This document shows positions 23,600 to 34,600 of a stretch of 64,000 nt of DNA, piece after piece. The stretch lies in assembly GCA_003255025.1 (NCBI GenBank), contig QANY01009002.1, forward strand, positions 248,001 to 312,000. The letters are read 5' to 3'. The stretch comes from Datisca glomerata. Taxonomy: Eukaryota > Streptophyta > Magnoliopsida > Cucurbitales > Datiscaceae. The stretch's first letter is position 1. Each line of letters begins with the position of its first letter. Position numbers and translations under genes: made by a program. The notes below the pieces were generated by a model. The model did no database searches. It was given only the letters and a program-made list of their open reading frames with translations, and was not told the origin of the DNA.

Positions 23600-25130
23600 C
23601 ATTTTCCACAGTTTCATCAATTCTCCTCTTAGCACCAGGCACGATTTCAATCGGACCACCCCGATGCATCCCATTTATTTCCTGCAGTCTACCTGTCGTT
23701 GATTTCTTTGGTCCATCACTGTTACCCGTTGTTGATTTATTAAGTCCATCATTGTTTCACCTTTTAGCCCGGTCAACTTTGCTCAATTTGTCTTTTGACA
23801 AAAAAAAAACTTTGCTCAATTTGTCAATAAGTGGCCCAAGAGTAAAGGGATCCAAATTGACAGGAATTGGGCCTTGAAAAAGGTCCACGTTGACCAACCT
23901 ATTTCCCTCCATCTCCTTAGAATCGTAATATTAACCATGGTTTCTCTTTGGTTATTAACTTTTCAACATTAAAATGATTTCCTTCGTAAATATCTCCTTC
24001 AGCAACGTAATCTCCTTATTTTTGTCTGTCAAGAATATCACCTCCAGCAAATAAGCTCATGATATTTCTCCCTCATACCCAATCGAATATCCCTCCGTTA
24101 CAGCTCTACCCAAGATATCCTCTTTATCCATAACTGGCGTCTTCATAATCTCCAAAAATAACGCCATTGCTTCATCATGCTCTGTGATTTTTGGTAACTT
24201 CCCAGGAGAACTAGCACTGTTAGAGAAAGCCTTCCATGAACTGAATAAAGGATCTTTTATACTATCACCATATTTCCCTTCTTTATCTCCTTCCTTCAAT
24301 GCATTCTCCCTGTCCACACAAATAGGATCCGAGTGAAAAATCCACCCACAAAAACAACATAAACGTGGTAGCCTTTCATACTTGAAGCAACACGGTGTCG
24401 ACGACCATCAAAATTAATGATCAATCCTCTAAGAAGAAGGTTCTTTAAATTAATTTCTACCTTCACTCGGATATATCTTTTCAATTCAAAGCCATTTTTG
24501 GAGGAGCTAACATTCGTCTCCCTTACTCTTCCAAGTTTACCACCCAAAAGAGCTTAGTTGATGCAACTGAACCCAAAGACTACCCCAGAAGAGAATATCT
24601 GAATCAAAATTCAACCCTTGTGTCCATTGTTTAACCACAAAAGTCTGTGCCTTGAATAACCAAGGGCCATTGTCAACAACAAACTCCATAACGTTTTTCG
24701 ATTTGAAAAATATCTAGAAATAGTCTTTGTCTATTTCCGCGAATCGAATATCATCATTAACATTCCACGCGGTTAAAAGAGCTCCCCTCAAACTGAGTAG
24801 ATTATATTTCCTCATAGCATAAAGTCTCCCAAGTACACTTTGTTAGGAATGGTAGATTTTAATTTTCATTCACACACTATAACACTTAACCAAGCTTTAC
24901 TTAATAAAGCTTTCTCTAACACACTTAATTGATAGCTTTCTATATTAGAAAAAGTAGCCTCCCGCGGACTAATAACCTCATCTGTCTCCTCCTCCGTCAA
25001 ATTCCAATTATCCAGCTTTCGCAAAAGATCTTGATCAATACGACCATAACTGGAGCCAATGATCTCCTCGTCATCCTTAACTACGTATACCGCTTTGGTG
25101 AAGAAAAGTTTTAAAATCCTAGATGAAGAA
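23600..25130 (-). pseudogene. LINE ORF1 with DUF4283-type domain
   Basis: On the minus strand the region 24700-24560 reads KNVMEFVVDNGPWLFKAQTF and FDSDILFWGSLWVQLHQ, and 24547-24300 continues with FELKRYIRVKVEINLKNLLL, RGLIINFDGRR and a cysteine-poor end. This is the DUF4283 and zinc-knuckle arrangement of plant L1 ORF1 (RNA-binding nucleocapsid-like protein). The usual CX2CX4HX4C knuckle is not intact. The serine-rich tail is broken. Confidence 0.7.
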
Positions 25131-25205
25131 ACTAGGGAAAACTAGGTTTTAGGGACAACTCCTTTCTCTCAAGCAGAAGGAAGACAACTTTACCCCTAGC
25201 AGTTT

Positions 25206-27366
25206 GTTTACGGTATAGACAAAAATACACTTGTTTAGTGTTTAAGTTAGATCCTGCAATGCTATTTTATTGGGTTTCAGTTTTTCCATCTTTGTTTTAG
25301 GAATTTGATTGTGTTTTCCTACTATTTTGCAGATATGGTTGAAACTTGAAACAGAATTAATATCTCCATATTCTATTATAAGTGTATTTTATTGGGTTTC
25401 ATTTTCCTTTTATATTGGGCTGCTGATTTCTAAATCTCTCTCTCTCTCCTCGTTCGTTATAAACATCATACTAGTTTCTTAGTTCGTAATAGTGTATTTG
25501 TGCATAAACAGTCTATATCTAATTTACTTATAGTATATAATATTCATACACTTTATACCTTTAAAATAAATGATTTTGTTTAAATTAATGATTGATTTTG
25601 GTTTATAAATATAATTTATACTTATATGCATAGTTAATGAATGACTGACCTATACTGTAAAGTTTATTCACTAGAGATTTTATCGATGATATCTTTTCTA
25701 CTGTTAGTTATTATGCCGTATGACATTAATTTTCTTGGAGGGTATATCACCGATTTGTTATGTACCGTTTATATTATATAAAGTTATTTAAAAGTCATTA
25801 ATAAGATTTGTTTATCATCAATTGATATATAATGTATAATTTTTTATTATGACAACTTCATGAATTTTTTTATTAATTTATTAAATAATTTTGTCATGCA
25901 TCCAATGTAAATTTTAATGATTGACTATTCATCATGTAGGACGTAAAAATCTTATTCAAAACCCTTGACAAAAGAAAAGATGCTTATGAACGATCTCCAA
26001 TCTCGAGCCTTCGTTCTTTATCACAAATTGTGCTTCCATAATGTTCAAATCTCTAATGAAGTTCCAATTGGAGTGAAATCTTCAATATGGAGAAGTTGAA
26101 AAATTAGAGGTCTAGAGAGAGAAGCCTCGCTTCTCTCTAGACTCTTCTCCCTAATGAAATCCTAGCTGTGGGTAGGATTGTGCTGTGATCTCCGTCGAGC
26201 CTGGCCCTGAGCTTCGCGAGCTCGGGCCTGGGCTTCGTCTTTCTTTCAACCATCCGCGTCTGGGGTATGAAGAGAAGTTCCTTAGTCTTCCTGTTTCATC
26301 TTGACGGCTCTTCTTCGATCTTCTTCATCTGGCTTAGGCCTCTTGTAGAGGGCTTTGTTTAGGTAGTTTGAGATTCAGATCCAGTTAGTACCTATTGCGG
26401 CGTTTGGGTCTTGTTTTGGAACTATCTTGAGGTGCTCCTTTGAGACACGATTTTCAGTGTCTCGATTTTCAGTGTTTCATCTTCTACCTGTAGGTTCCTT
26501 TGATCGTCAGAAAAGGAGCTCAGTTTGCCTTGTTTTCACCGCGTTCGTGTTAGCCGTTACCAGATCTCGCCATCGATAGAGGGGATTTTTCTAATGGACT
26601 TGCCTTCTCCCCTTCGTCTGCCCGTGCAATTTTCTACCTCTGTTTTGAACCTCAGTGATGCTTGAGGTCCAGACTCGTTTCGACTGCGTCTTCTTTCCGA
26701 ACTCGTCTTTCAGATCTGAGGTTGGATTTGTATTGATGGCCTGAACACTGCTAGCTGTGGTCGTATCTAGCTGGTTAAAGGGTCCCAGTGTGGTCACCCA
26801 ATTAGTTTTTTTATATGGTCTTTTTTTCGATTCTCGATTCTATGTTTGCACCACTTCAATGTGTAGATTCGATGTCTGCGTGTTTTGGTGCACCTTAGTG
26901 ACTGCTTGAGGTGTTAAGCTAGGTATTGGATTGTGTTGGTTGGTTGTAGTGATGGTTTGTCTTGACTGTGATTGCTCTTTGTGATTTATGCTCTATATCT
27001 ATCATGTGGTATATCTTGTAATTAGTTGCTCTTAGTTTTACAGTATAGTGTACTTTTATGCGAGCGGTTTTGCATGGTATGTTTAAGGGTTTTAGTGGAT
27101 ATGAAAAAACTGTGGTCATCGAATGTGAGTAATTAGCAGACTAGAATTTTAGTTTTGATTATGTAGATGTCAATCAAAATTAAAATCCCTTATTTTATGA
27201 GATTTAGTTTAATTAAAAGAATGAACATTTTAGTAGATCAACGTATTGACGGTTAAAAAATTGCAGTTTTTGCAAAGCTTATAAGAAGGTGACATTTACT
27301 TGAAGCCTTATATGTTTCTTGTCTATTATTGTAATTTTCTCGTACTTTTTTTTTCTTTTGCTGAAA
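25206..27366. other. Intergenic sequence, nothing recognised
   Basis: This is AT-rich to about 25950, then a less AT-rich block (26100-26900) with frames under 80 codons on both strands. I find no motif, splice-supported exon or repeat partner. The 26100-26900 block may be part of an old element or a gene remnant. Confidence 0.35.
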
Positions 27367-27371
27367 GAAAA

Positions 27372-27680
27372 TGTAGAAATGATGAACCTTTTGGTTCTGA
27401 TCTTAAAAGAAAAAATGATGAGCTTCTTGGTTCTGATTTCTTATTGAAAAATGCTACATGTTTACAATGAGGGAGGATGTATATATACAAGTAATTCTAA
27501 CGGTTTCCTATGATCTCCTATGATCTCCAACGGATGCCTACTTGAAGCCTGAAATCATTTTTTACCAGAAATGGTTAGACACCCATTGTGTTTGGTGAAA
27601 GTCTCTGTTCTGCTTTCCTCTTTTACCTATGATGAAGATTTCCTTCTGAGGTTGCAACTTTTGCTTCTCTTTCTTCAACA
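27372..27680 (-). repeat. 3' LTR of the Copia element
   Basis: 309 bp. On the plus strand it starts TGTAGAAATGATGAACC and ends CTTTCTTCAACA. It matches 31330-31638 with about 12 differences and no visible length change overall. Confidence 0.93.
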
Positions 27681-27689
27681 CTCCCCCTC

Positions 27690-28150
27690 AAGTTGGGTTT
27701 GTATAGGTTGATCGAGCCTAACTTGTTAAGTATTCTTTGGAGGTTATTTTTGTCAAGGGCTTTGGTGAAGATGTCGGCTAGCTAGTCTTCACTACGTACA
27801 AAGGGAATGGCGATTTCTCCCGACTGTACCTTCTTTCTTATGAAGCGACAGTCCACTTCAATGTGTTTGGTTCTCTCGTGAAAAACGGGGTTCATTGCAA
27901 TATGACATGCTGCTTGGTTGTCACAGTGCATCTCTATCGGTTTTCTTATCTCAACCTTCATGTCTTGAAGGAGATGTCTAATCCATGTGAGTTCACTAGT
28001 AGTGGAGGCCATGGCTCTGTATTCTGCCTCTGCACTTGACCTTGCTACAACAGTTTATTTCTTGCTCTTCCAAGTTACTAGATTTCCACCTACAAAGACA
28101 CAGAATCCAGTTGTAGATTTTCTATCATAACTACCTGCCCAGTCTGCATC
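27690..28150 (-). pseudogene. Copia RNase H domain
   Basis: The minus strand reads MASTTSELTWIRHLLQDM, MHCDNQAACHIAMNPVFHER, HIEVDCRFIRKKV and PFVRSED, then a TAG at about 27781 where the family usually has glutamine (SEDQLADIFTKAL). The frame continues LADIFTKAL-like beyond the stop, so a single nonsense change cuts off the last residues. CDN and HER are typical Copia RNase H motifs. Confidence 0.85.
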
Positions 28151-28156
28151 AGTGTA

Positions 28157-29323
28157 TCAAACTACGGAGTTTGCCCCGGTTCTCTGCATCCATATCCCTT
28201 GACCGGGTGTTCCTTTAAGGTATCTGAGTATCTTTTTTGCGGCTGCCTGGTGATTTGTGCAGGGTGCGTGCATGAATTGACTGATAACGCTAACTGTAAA
28301 AGTGATATCTGGTCTTGTAACCGTTAGATAAATTAGTTTTTCTACTAGTCTCTGATATTGGCCTATATCAATTATTGGCTTGCTATCATTCAGTCCTATT
28401 TTCATGTTGGTTTCCATTGGTGTGCTAGCAGGTTTTGCCCCTATCATGCTTGTTTCTTTTAACAAGTCTAAGATATATTTTCTTTGAGATAGAAACAATC
28501 CCTTTTTCGAGTGAGCTATTTCTATCCCTAGGAAGTACTTCAGTTTTCCTAGATCTTTAATATCAAACTCTCCTTTTAGAAATTTTTGAACACTCCATAT
28601 TTCATCGTGGTTAATTTCGGTGATGATAATGTCATCTACGTAGACTAAAACGATGGTGGTGGAGTTGTTCGTGTGTTTGACGAACATAGATGAGTCAGCT
28701 GAGCTTTTGACAAAGTTAATTTTTAAAAGAGACAAGCTTAATTTTCCATACCATGCCCTTGGTGACTGTTTCAGGCCGTAGATAGCCTTCTTTAATCTAC
28801 ATACCAGAGATGGGTGCGTTACTTTCTCGTGTCCTGGAGGTAGGGACATATATACTTCTTCTTCCAGATTTCCTTGGAGGAATGCGTTTTTTACATTCAT
28901 TTGATATAGTTCCCAGCTGAGATTGGTGGCAACGGATAGTAACACTCAGATTGTGTTCATTTTTGCCACTAGAGCAAACGTCTCCTGGTAATCCACTCCA
29001 TATGTCTGAGTAAAGCCCTTGGCAACTAGTCGGGCTTTATATCTTTCGATAGTGCCGTTGCTGTTGTATTTGGTCTTGTAGACTCATTTACATCCTACGG
29101 GTTTCTTCCCGTTGGGTAGTGGGATTATGTCCCAAGTTTCATTCTTTTCCAAGGCTAGAAGTTCTTCATTCATCTCATTTCTCCATTTGGGGTCGAGTTG
29201 GGCTTCTTGATAGGTCTTTGGCTCAACTGTTTCATCAATTTTTCCCAAGTATGCCCTGTGGATGTTAGAGATTTTATCATAAGATAGGAAATTTTGGATA
29301 GGGTATAGAACCTGATGGGACAC
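28157..29323 (-). pseudogene. Copia reverse transcriptase
   Basis: 29323-29084 carries the linker and RT start (EAQLDPKWRNEMNEELLALE, NETWDIIPLPNGKKPVGCK). 28945-28157 is open for 262 residues with ELYQMNVKNAFLQGNLEEEV, GLKQSPRAWYGKL, VLVYVDDIIIT (the intact YVDD catalytic box), DLGKLKYFLGIEIAHS and RPDITFTVSVISQFM. Between 28945 and 29084 the frame is broken. RT copies the element RNA into DNA. The active-site aspartates remain although the polyprotein is not continuous. Confidence 0.92.
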
Positions 29324-29353
29324 GTAGTCTTTTAATCTTGCTGAGGGTTGAGT

Positions 29354-30480
29354 TTACCTTGTTGACCTTCTTACGATTACTGCTTCATCAGTGACAGCTG
29401 CCTCATCAGTTGCTCCCCCTGAGGTAGTTGTCTCAGGCGCGGTTGATGTGGTATCTTGTTCCTGTCTTATGATATCGGAGGAAATAATACTGTTAGGTAG
29501 CGGAAACGTTTGGTGGTGGTTATGATTGTCGGGGTCCTTTGGGTAATAGGATTCTAGTTCTAAAAATTGTACATCGTGCGAGATGTAGAGTTTATGGTTT
29601 ATTGTGTCGTAGTACTTATACCCATTTTTCTCAGCAGAATACCCCAAAAATAGGGTTTTGACTGAGGTTTTGTCCAATTTATCAAGTCTTGGAATGTGTA
29701 CGTAGCATGTACATCCGAATACTCGTATGTGATCAAGGTTAATTTTCCTACCCTTGAGAATTTCTAGAGGGCTTTTCAGATGCAATTTTACACTGGGTAA
29801 TCGATTGATTAGGTACGTTGCTGTGAGTATAGCATCGGACCAGTATCTTTTAGGTACGTTGTTTTGGAGGAGGAGAGACCTAGTCATTTTAAGAAGGTGT
29901 CAGTTTTTGGGTTCTGAGACACCGTTTTGTTGTGGGGTGTGGATACATGGGGTTTGATGTCGTATACCCTTTTGTTTAAAAAACTCAAAAAAGGTGTTGT
30001 TAGTATACTCGGTTCCATTGTCAGACCTAAAGATTTTTATGGTTGTTTCAAATTGAGTTTCAACTAAATTTTTAAACTCTTGAAAACGACTGAAGACTTC
30101 ATTTTTTAATTTCAAAATATATAACCATGTGGTGCGAGAGAAATCATCAATAAATGTAACAAAATATTTGAATTTATTATATGAATCAACTGGGGCGGGC
30201 CCCAAACATCAGAATGAATTAATTCAAAACATCGTTTTATCGTACTACTAGATAGTGGAAAGGGTAACCTGGTTTGTTTTGAGAGTTTGCAGACTGAGCA
30301 ACTGCTAGAGTCTGAATTACAACCAAGTAATTTGTTTAGGATTTTGTCAGAGGGATGACCGAATCTCCAATGTAAAATTTTATCTTTTTGTACTGTACTG
30401 GAGGTGGCCAGACATGTTTTGTCGGTATCTTCTAAGTAGTACAGACCGTTTCTAAATTTTCCTTCACCAATCTTCCTCCC
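29354..30480 (-). pseudogene. Copia integrase
   Basis: The catalytic core is read from about 30205 to 29900 (YFVTFIDDFSRTTWLYILK, IFRSDNGTEYTN, HTPQQNGVSEPKN) and the C-terminal part from 29887 to 29354 (RYWSDAILTATYLINRLPS, RVFGCTCYVHIPRLDKL, FLGYSAEKNGYKYYD). The region from 30480 to 30205 holds the gag-pre-integrase type sequence with stops. The DDE aspartates and glutamate are visible. A stop or shift separates core and C-terminus near 29895. Confidence 0.9.
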
Positions 30481-30492
30481 GGTGACTCGATC

Positions 30493-31260
30493 TTAAAAAA
30501 TTACTTTGTCAGGTGAAAAAGTAACATTGCAGTTTAAGTCTTTGGTTATTTTACTGACGGATAGGAGATTGGAGTTAAAATTGGGTAGGCAAAGTACGTT
30601 GTTAATGGTTTTTGTGAAGAGTATGGTGGGCCCTATGCCAAAAATTGGAACTTTATTTCCATTGGCTACCGTCACGTGTTGTGGTTTTTCTAATTTAGTG
30701 AGACTGTGTAGATTTTTTGTGTTATGAGTCATGTGGTCAGAGGCACCAGAGTCTATTATCCAGTGTTCTAAGTTATGACAAAAAATTATAGATTTAGAAA
30801 AATAATTGACAGTAGCAAATGGATGAATTGAGGTATCGCGCAAAAATTCTCCGAATTGTTTGAGCAGTGTAGCCATCTGTGTGTTGTTGTCTGTGTGCAG
30901 GTCTGCTCTAACGGATCTGGATCTGTCCATTTCTTCCATTCGGTCGGGTTGGTTCAAAAACTTGCGCGAAATTGTTTTGTTCACAATAGTTGCTCCGGAT
31001 CTCTTCCCAGAGTTCCTGTCCTGTTTCACAAAAATAAAAGATTTCACTGAGTTTTAGGTCTATTGAATTAGTTATCCAGGTCGTTACCTGGCTGTCCATG
31101 ATGTCTCATTCCTCTGAGTTTCGGTCTGGTCTTGGCTTACTGCCGTCCATGAAACCCATTCTGCCTCTTCCTTTCAGGCTCACCCGAGCCGCCCTGGCCC
31201 ACGGTATGTAGTTGTGGCCAGTGAGCAGGATGAAGATCAGTCTAGGATTGGTGTCATGGT
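30493..31260 (-). pseudogene. Copia gag remnant and protease
   Basis: Gag text is limited to HNYIPWARAARVSLKGRG near 31200, MDSQVTTWITNSIDLKLSE and FCETGQELWEEIRSNY near 31050. Then the protein jumps to a serine/asparagine linker and the protease WIIDSGASDHMT near 30760-30740. The DSG catalytic triad is present. The middle and end of gag, including the CCHC knuckle normally before the protease, are absent, which implies an internal deletion of a few hundred bases. There are stops upstream. Confidence 0.82.
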
Positions 31261-31317
31261 GGTGAAGCTGGCCGGAGCTTGATGGTTCTACTATATGTGT
31301 TGGTTCTCAGAATCACT

Positions 31318-31329
31318 GCTCTGATACCA
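31318..31329 (-). other. Primer-binding site (tRNA-Met type)
   Basis: The minus strand reads TGGTATCAGAGC directly next to the 5' LTR (31330). This is the canonical sequence complementary to the 3' end of initiator tRNA-Met used by plant Copia elements. Confidence 0.93.
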
Positions 31330-31638
31330 TGTAGAAATGATGAACCTTTTGGTTCTGATCTTAAAAGGAAAAATGATGAGTCTCTTGGTTCTGATTTCTT
31401 ATTGAAAAATGCTACATGTTTACAATGAGGGAGGATGTATATATACAAGTAATTCTAACGGTTGCATATGATCTCCTATGATCTCCAACGGATGCCTACT
31501 TGAAACCTGAAATCATTTTTTACCAGAAATGGTTAGACACCCACGGTGTTTGGTGAAAGTCTCTGTTCTACTTTTCTCTTTTGCCTATGATGAAGATTTC
31601 CTTCTGAGGCTGCAACTTTTGCTTCTCTTTCTTCAACA
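31330..31638 (-). repeat. 5' LTR of the Copia element
   Basis: 309 bp, the partner of 27372-27680, followed by GAAAA (31639-31643). On the minus strand it starts TGTTGAAGAAAGAG. A TATATATACA box within it at about 31437-31447 reads as a minus-strand TATA-like motif and could serve the U3 promoter. Confidence 0.93.
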
Positions 31639-31643
31639 GAAAA

Positions 31644-34600
31644 CACAAGCGCTTATATTCCCACTGATTTTTTTGGCTGCCCATTATAAAGAATGAGATT
31701 GATATGAATCAAATTTGCTGAGCCAAGTAGCATTGTGGGCTAATGAGGGACGAGAGTAGTAGTTTAGGAAGATAAGTCTAGTCAATGAGGTTGCATGAAA
31801 GGTGAGCACTTCAGTCAGCCTTAGGTAATAAATGTTCTAAAGTAAGTTCTCCAATGGAGGAAGAAAAGTGTGCGTCGAAAATTGAGGTAATACGTCTGGA
31901 GTGATGTTAGTCTCCAAGTCTTTGAGATGTGGAAGAAGGGAAACTATTTCCAAGGTTACAAAAAGGGAATTATTTTCAGAGGTACAATAGGGGTGTATCT
32001 ATAATCTTTATTTATATATATAAAGTTGAGAATGAGACTAGAATACTTCAATTAGTAATGTATCATTGCTTCTTAGTTCTTATTGTGACATGTGTCATTA
32101 TTGTTAAATTATATTGCGTCACATGACATTGAAAATTTCATGAATTAGTCAATTAAGAATACAATAAATGTAGTTGCTTGACAATTCAATGTTATTAATG
32201 GAAACAAATGGATTATTATTAATAATAGATCTCATGGTCTATTTGTTATCTTTATCACACGTTAAAAGTTGAGTATGTAGGTTTCATATGCTATCAATAT
32301 CTAAATTATATTATATTATTCACTTATTCATAATTGTATTATATATCAAACGATGATATAGTTAATAAATAATAGTTATTTTTATGAATAAAATTTTATA
32401 GTAACAAAATCTAATTTAAAAATTATTATTTAAACATAATATAAAGTTTTATGTCATATTTCAAAATAAAATATTGTGAATTATATCAGTAATTAACTAA
32501 CTATATTTGCGTCCACTTCTCCACCACCGGTTTCATATTGGTTACAATTGATTTTCTTCTTATTATATTTTTAACACTACGTGGTTCAATGTGTGATTAT
32601 TGTACTAAAATGTTTAATAACAGTCTATCATTATTTCTGTTGGTTAAAAAAGATAATTATTTAAGTGGATCGGAACAAGCATTAGAGTATTGTAGGGATT
32701 ATTATTTTCTTATATATCTGACAAATATTTTATTATTTTTAAATGTATGTACCTTAATTACTTACACGTATGTGATAGGTTTCTTGACTGCAGAATAAAG
32801 AATGTAATCATAAAAATTATAGAAGAACGTATTCACTAATATGTTTTTTCTAAAAGTTAAGGCTTATTTCTTTCTTAAATGATTCCTTTTTTTAATTTCT
32901 GATTTATATTTTATGCTAAAACTGATGTGTTATATTAAAAACAACTTCAACATTCTTTTTTGTTAAAGTAATTTCAAGATTTGTTAGCATAGGAAAATGT
33001 GAATAGTATAATTATACATTGTGAATGTTCATAAATCATTTTCTAATCATATTATACTTGATGAATCCTTAATATATGTTATTAAAATTTTAAGCTAATA
33101 TATTTAAATTATGAGAGATGTAACTAAAATATTTCATCACCCAGCGTATGATGTATAACTAGTTACTCTACATGGCTTCAACTAATCAGCTATGACACCA
33201 AAGCGAATAGGTAATAGGTGATGTTGGCGGGATAAACAGGCACCACTAACCAAGTCTCCATAATTGGCTTCTAGCCCCTAGGTCTCTCTCCAAGGCAAGG
33301 AGGCACACCTATTCAACAAAGTGGGAATGTCAGAGGGAAATGGATTTTATGTCATTGCAGATCCGATTGCAGATCTGGTTTGTTCAGATCTGACTGAACA
33401 TAACATATTCAAATACCTCTCTATCGTTGCTTAGCAACGGTTGGGAATTCAAATCCATGTTCGAGAATGTAAAACCTTTCTCTGATATGATGTAGTCTCA
33501 TCCTAATTTTATAACCTTCAAATTGTTCCTTCACATGTGTGCATAGCCGTCAAATCTTGTTACTTGACTTAGTGGTTCATGAAGTCAGAGCGGACATCCA
33601 TATACAATAAGGAAGGGATTTCTTTAGGGGTATGCAGACGTCCCAAAGTACCCCCCTCCTTATGAGAAACCGTCCCGAAGCTAGTAGGAAGGGAAGGCAT
33701 ATATTTTTCTTGTCTGGTACGGTTAACGGGACAACTTGAAAAAAACCAACTCGTTTCGATAATTTTATAAATAGCCAATATTTTTTCTTTTAACTTTGAC
33801 CCAATCATTTTTAGTTTTAACCTTAAATCTTTTTTAGTTTTAATCTTCTTTTGATTTGTAAACCTCTTTGACTTTTTAAACGAATTAAACCTCTGTAACT
33901 TTTTAAACGAATTAAACTTCTCTTACACTCCCTCTCTTCAATGTAAAAAATTATGTCTCACTGTCCAACTCATCCCGTGCATACAGCTAGTTGTCCTTGG
34001 TTTGGTATGGTTTAGTGCCACTTTGGTTGGTTTATGCACTTGCCCAAAATCCGCTAGCACACCCCAATCTCTAAGTTAAAAGGGAAACTTGTCGACTATG
34101 GGCGTTTAAGCACCAAAAGAACTCAAAAATTTTCCGCAACATGAGTTGGTGACAACAACAAAACTTTTTTTTTGTTTTACTTCCAAAATAAAGCTAATAC
34201 CCTCATTAATCTTATCACCAGAATTTGGACAAAATCTTTGTTTACTAAGAGGTTTTCTGTGTTTTAGCAAAAAAGTCACAGTCTATCTTAAACAAGTTAG
34301 AGTGTAATTGGGTGTGTGGGTTAATGTGGTAGGGTCAATCTAGCCTGTCAAAAGATACCCAAATCTTTGCCTGAGAGGCCAGACATGCTCTTTTCAAGAT
34401 GGCAGCCAAATTGCCCACACATATGAGACATATGCCACTAGTAAAGACAACTAAAACAACTCCTCGTCCTTTTCTTCCGATCCTTGCAATCCTCCTCACC
34501 TTCCAAAAACCTACCACGCTTGGTTTTCTAAATAAATTCCACCCTTAAGAGGATGAAAGAGGAATTTGATAACATGGGTAATAATGCTCAATCATTCGGA

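Larger units (their letters stand above)
16040..25196 (-). mobile_element. LINE (L1-like) retrotransposon on the minus strand, interrupted by a CACTA element and a foreign fragment
   Basis: The LINE starts at 25196 (minus strand GGGGTAAAG) and ends in an A run at 16040-16048, with TAGCAGTTT duplicated on both sides. In order on the minus strand it has an ORF1 with a DUF4283-type domain (about 25100-23600), an endonuclease (about 23410-22690), the start of the reverse transcriptase region (22640-22200), the RT C-terminal region (21480-21028) and an RNase H-like domain (21022-20500). The 3' tail resumes at 16136 after the CACTA insertion at 16137-20470. Without the two insertions it is about 4.1 kb, shorter than usual plant L1 elements, because the RT core is missing. 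Stops and frameshifts occur throughout. The order of events is LINE first, CACTA later. Confidence 0.83.
27372..31638 (-). mobile_element. Copia LTR retrotransposon, 4,267 bp, two LTRs and 5-bp TSD, internally deleted
   Basis: Two 309-bp LTRs (27372-27680 and 31330-31638) end in TG/CA and differ at roughly a dozen positions by eye. The TSD GAAAA is at 27367-27371 and 31639-31643. On the minus strand the primer site TGGTATCAGAGC (31329-31318, tRNA-Met type) abuts the 5' LTR and a TTGAGGGGGAG polypurine tract abuts the 3' LTR at 27681-27691. Domain order is gag, protease, integrase, RT, RNase H, which is Copia order. Most of gag including the zinc knuckle is missing and several stops and frameshifts occur, so it cannot move by itself. 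The LTR divergence implies insertion well in the past. Confidence 0.93.
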
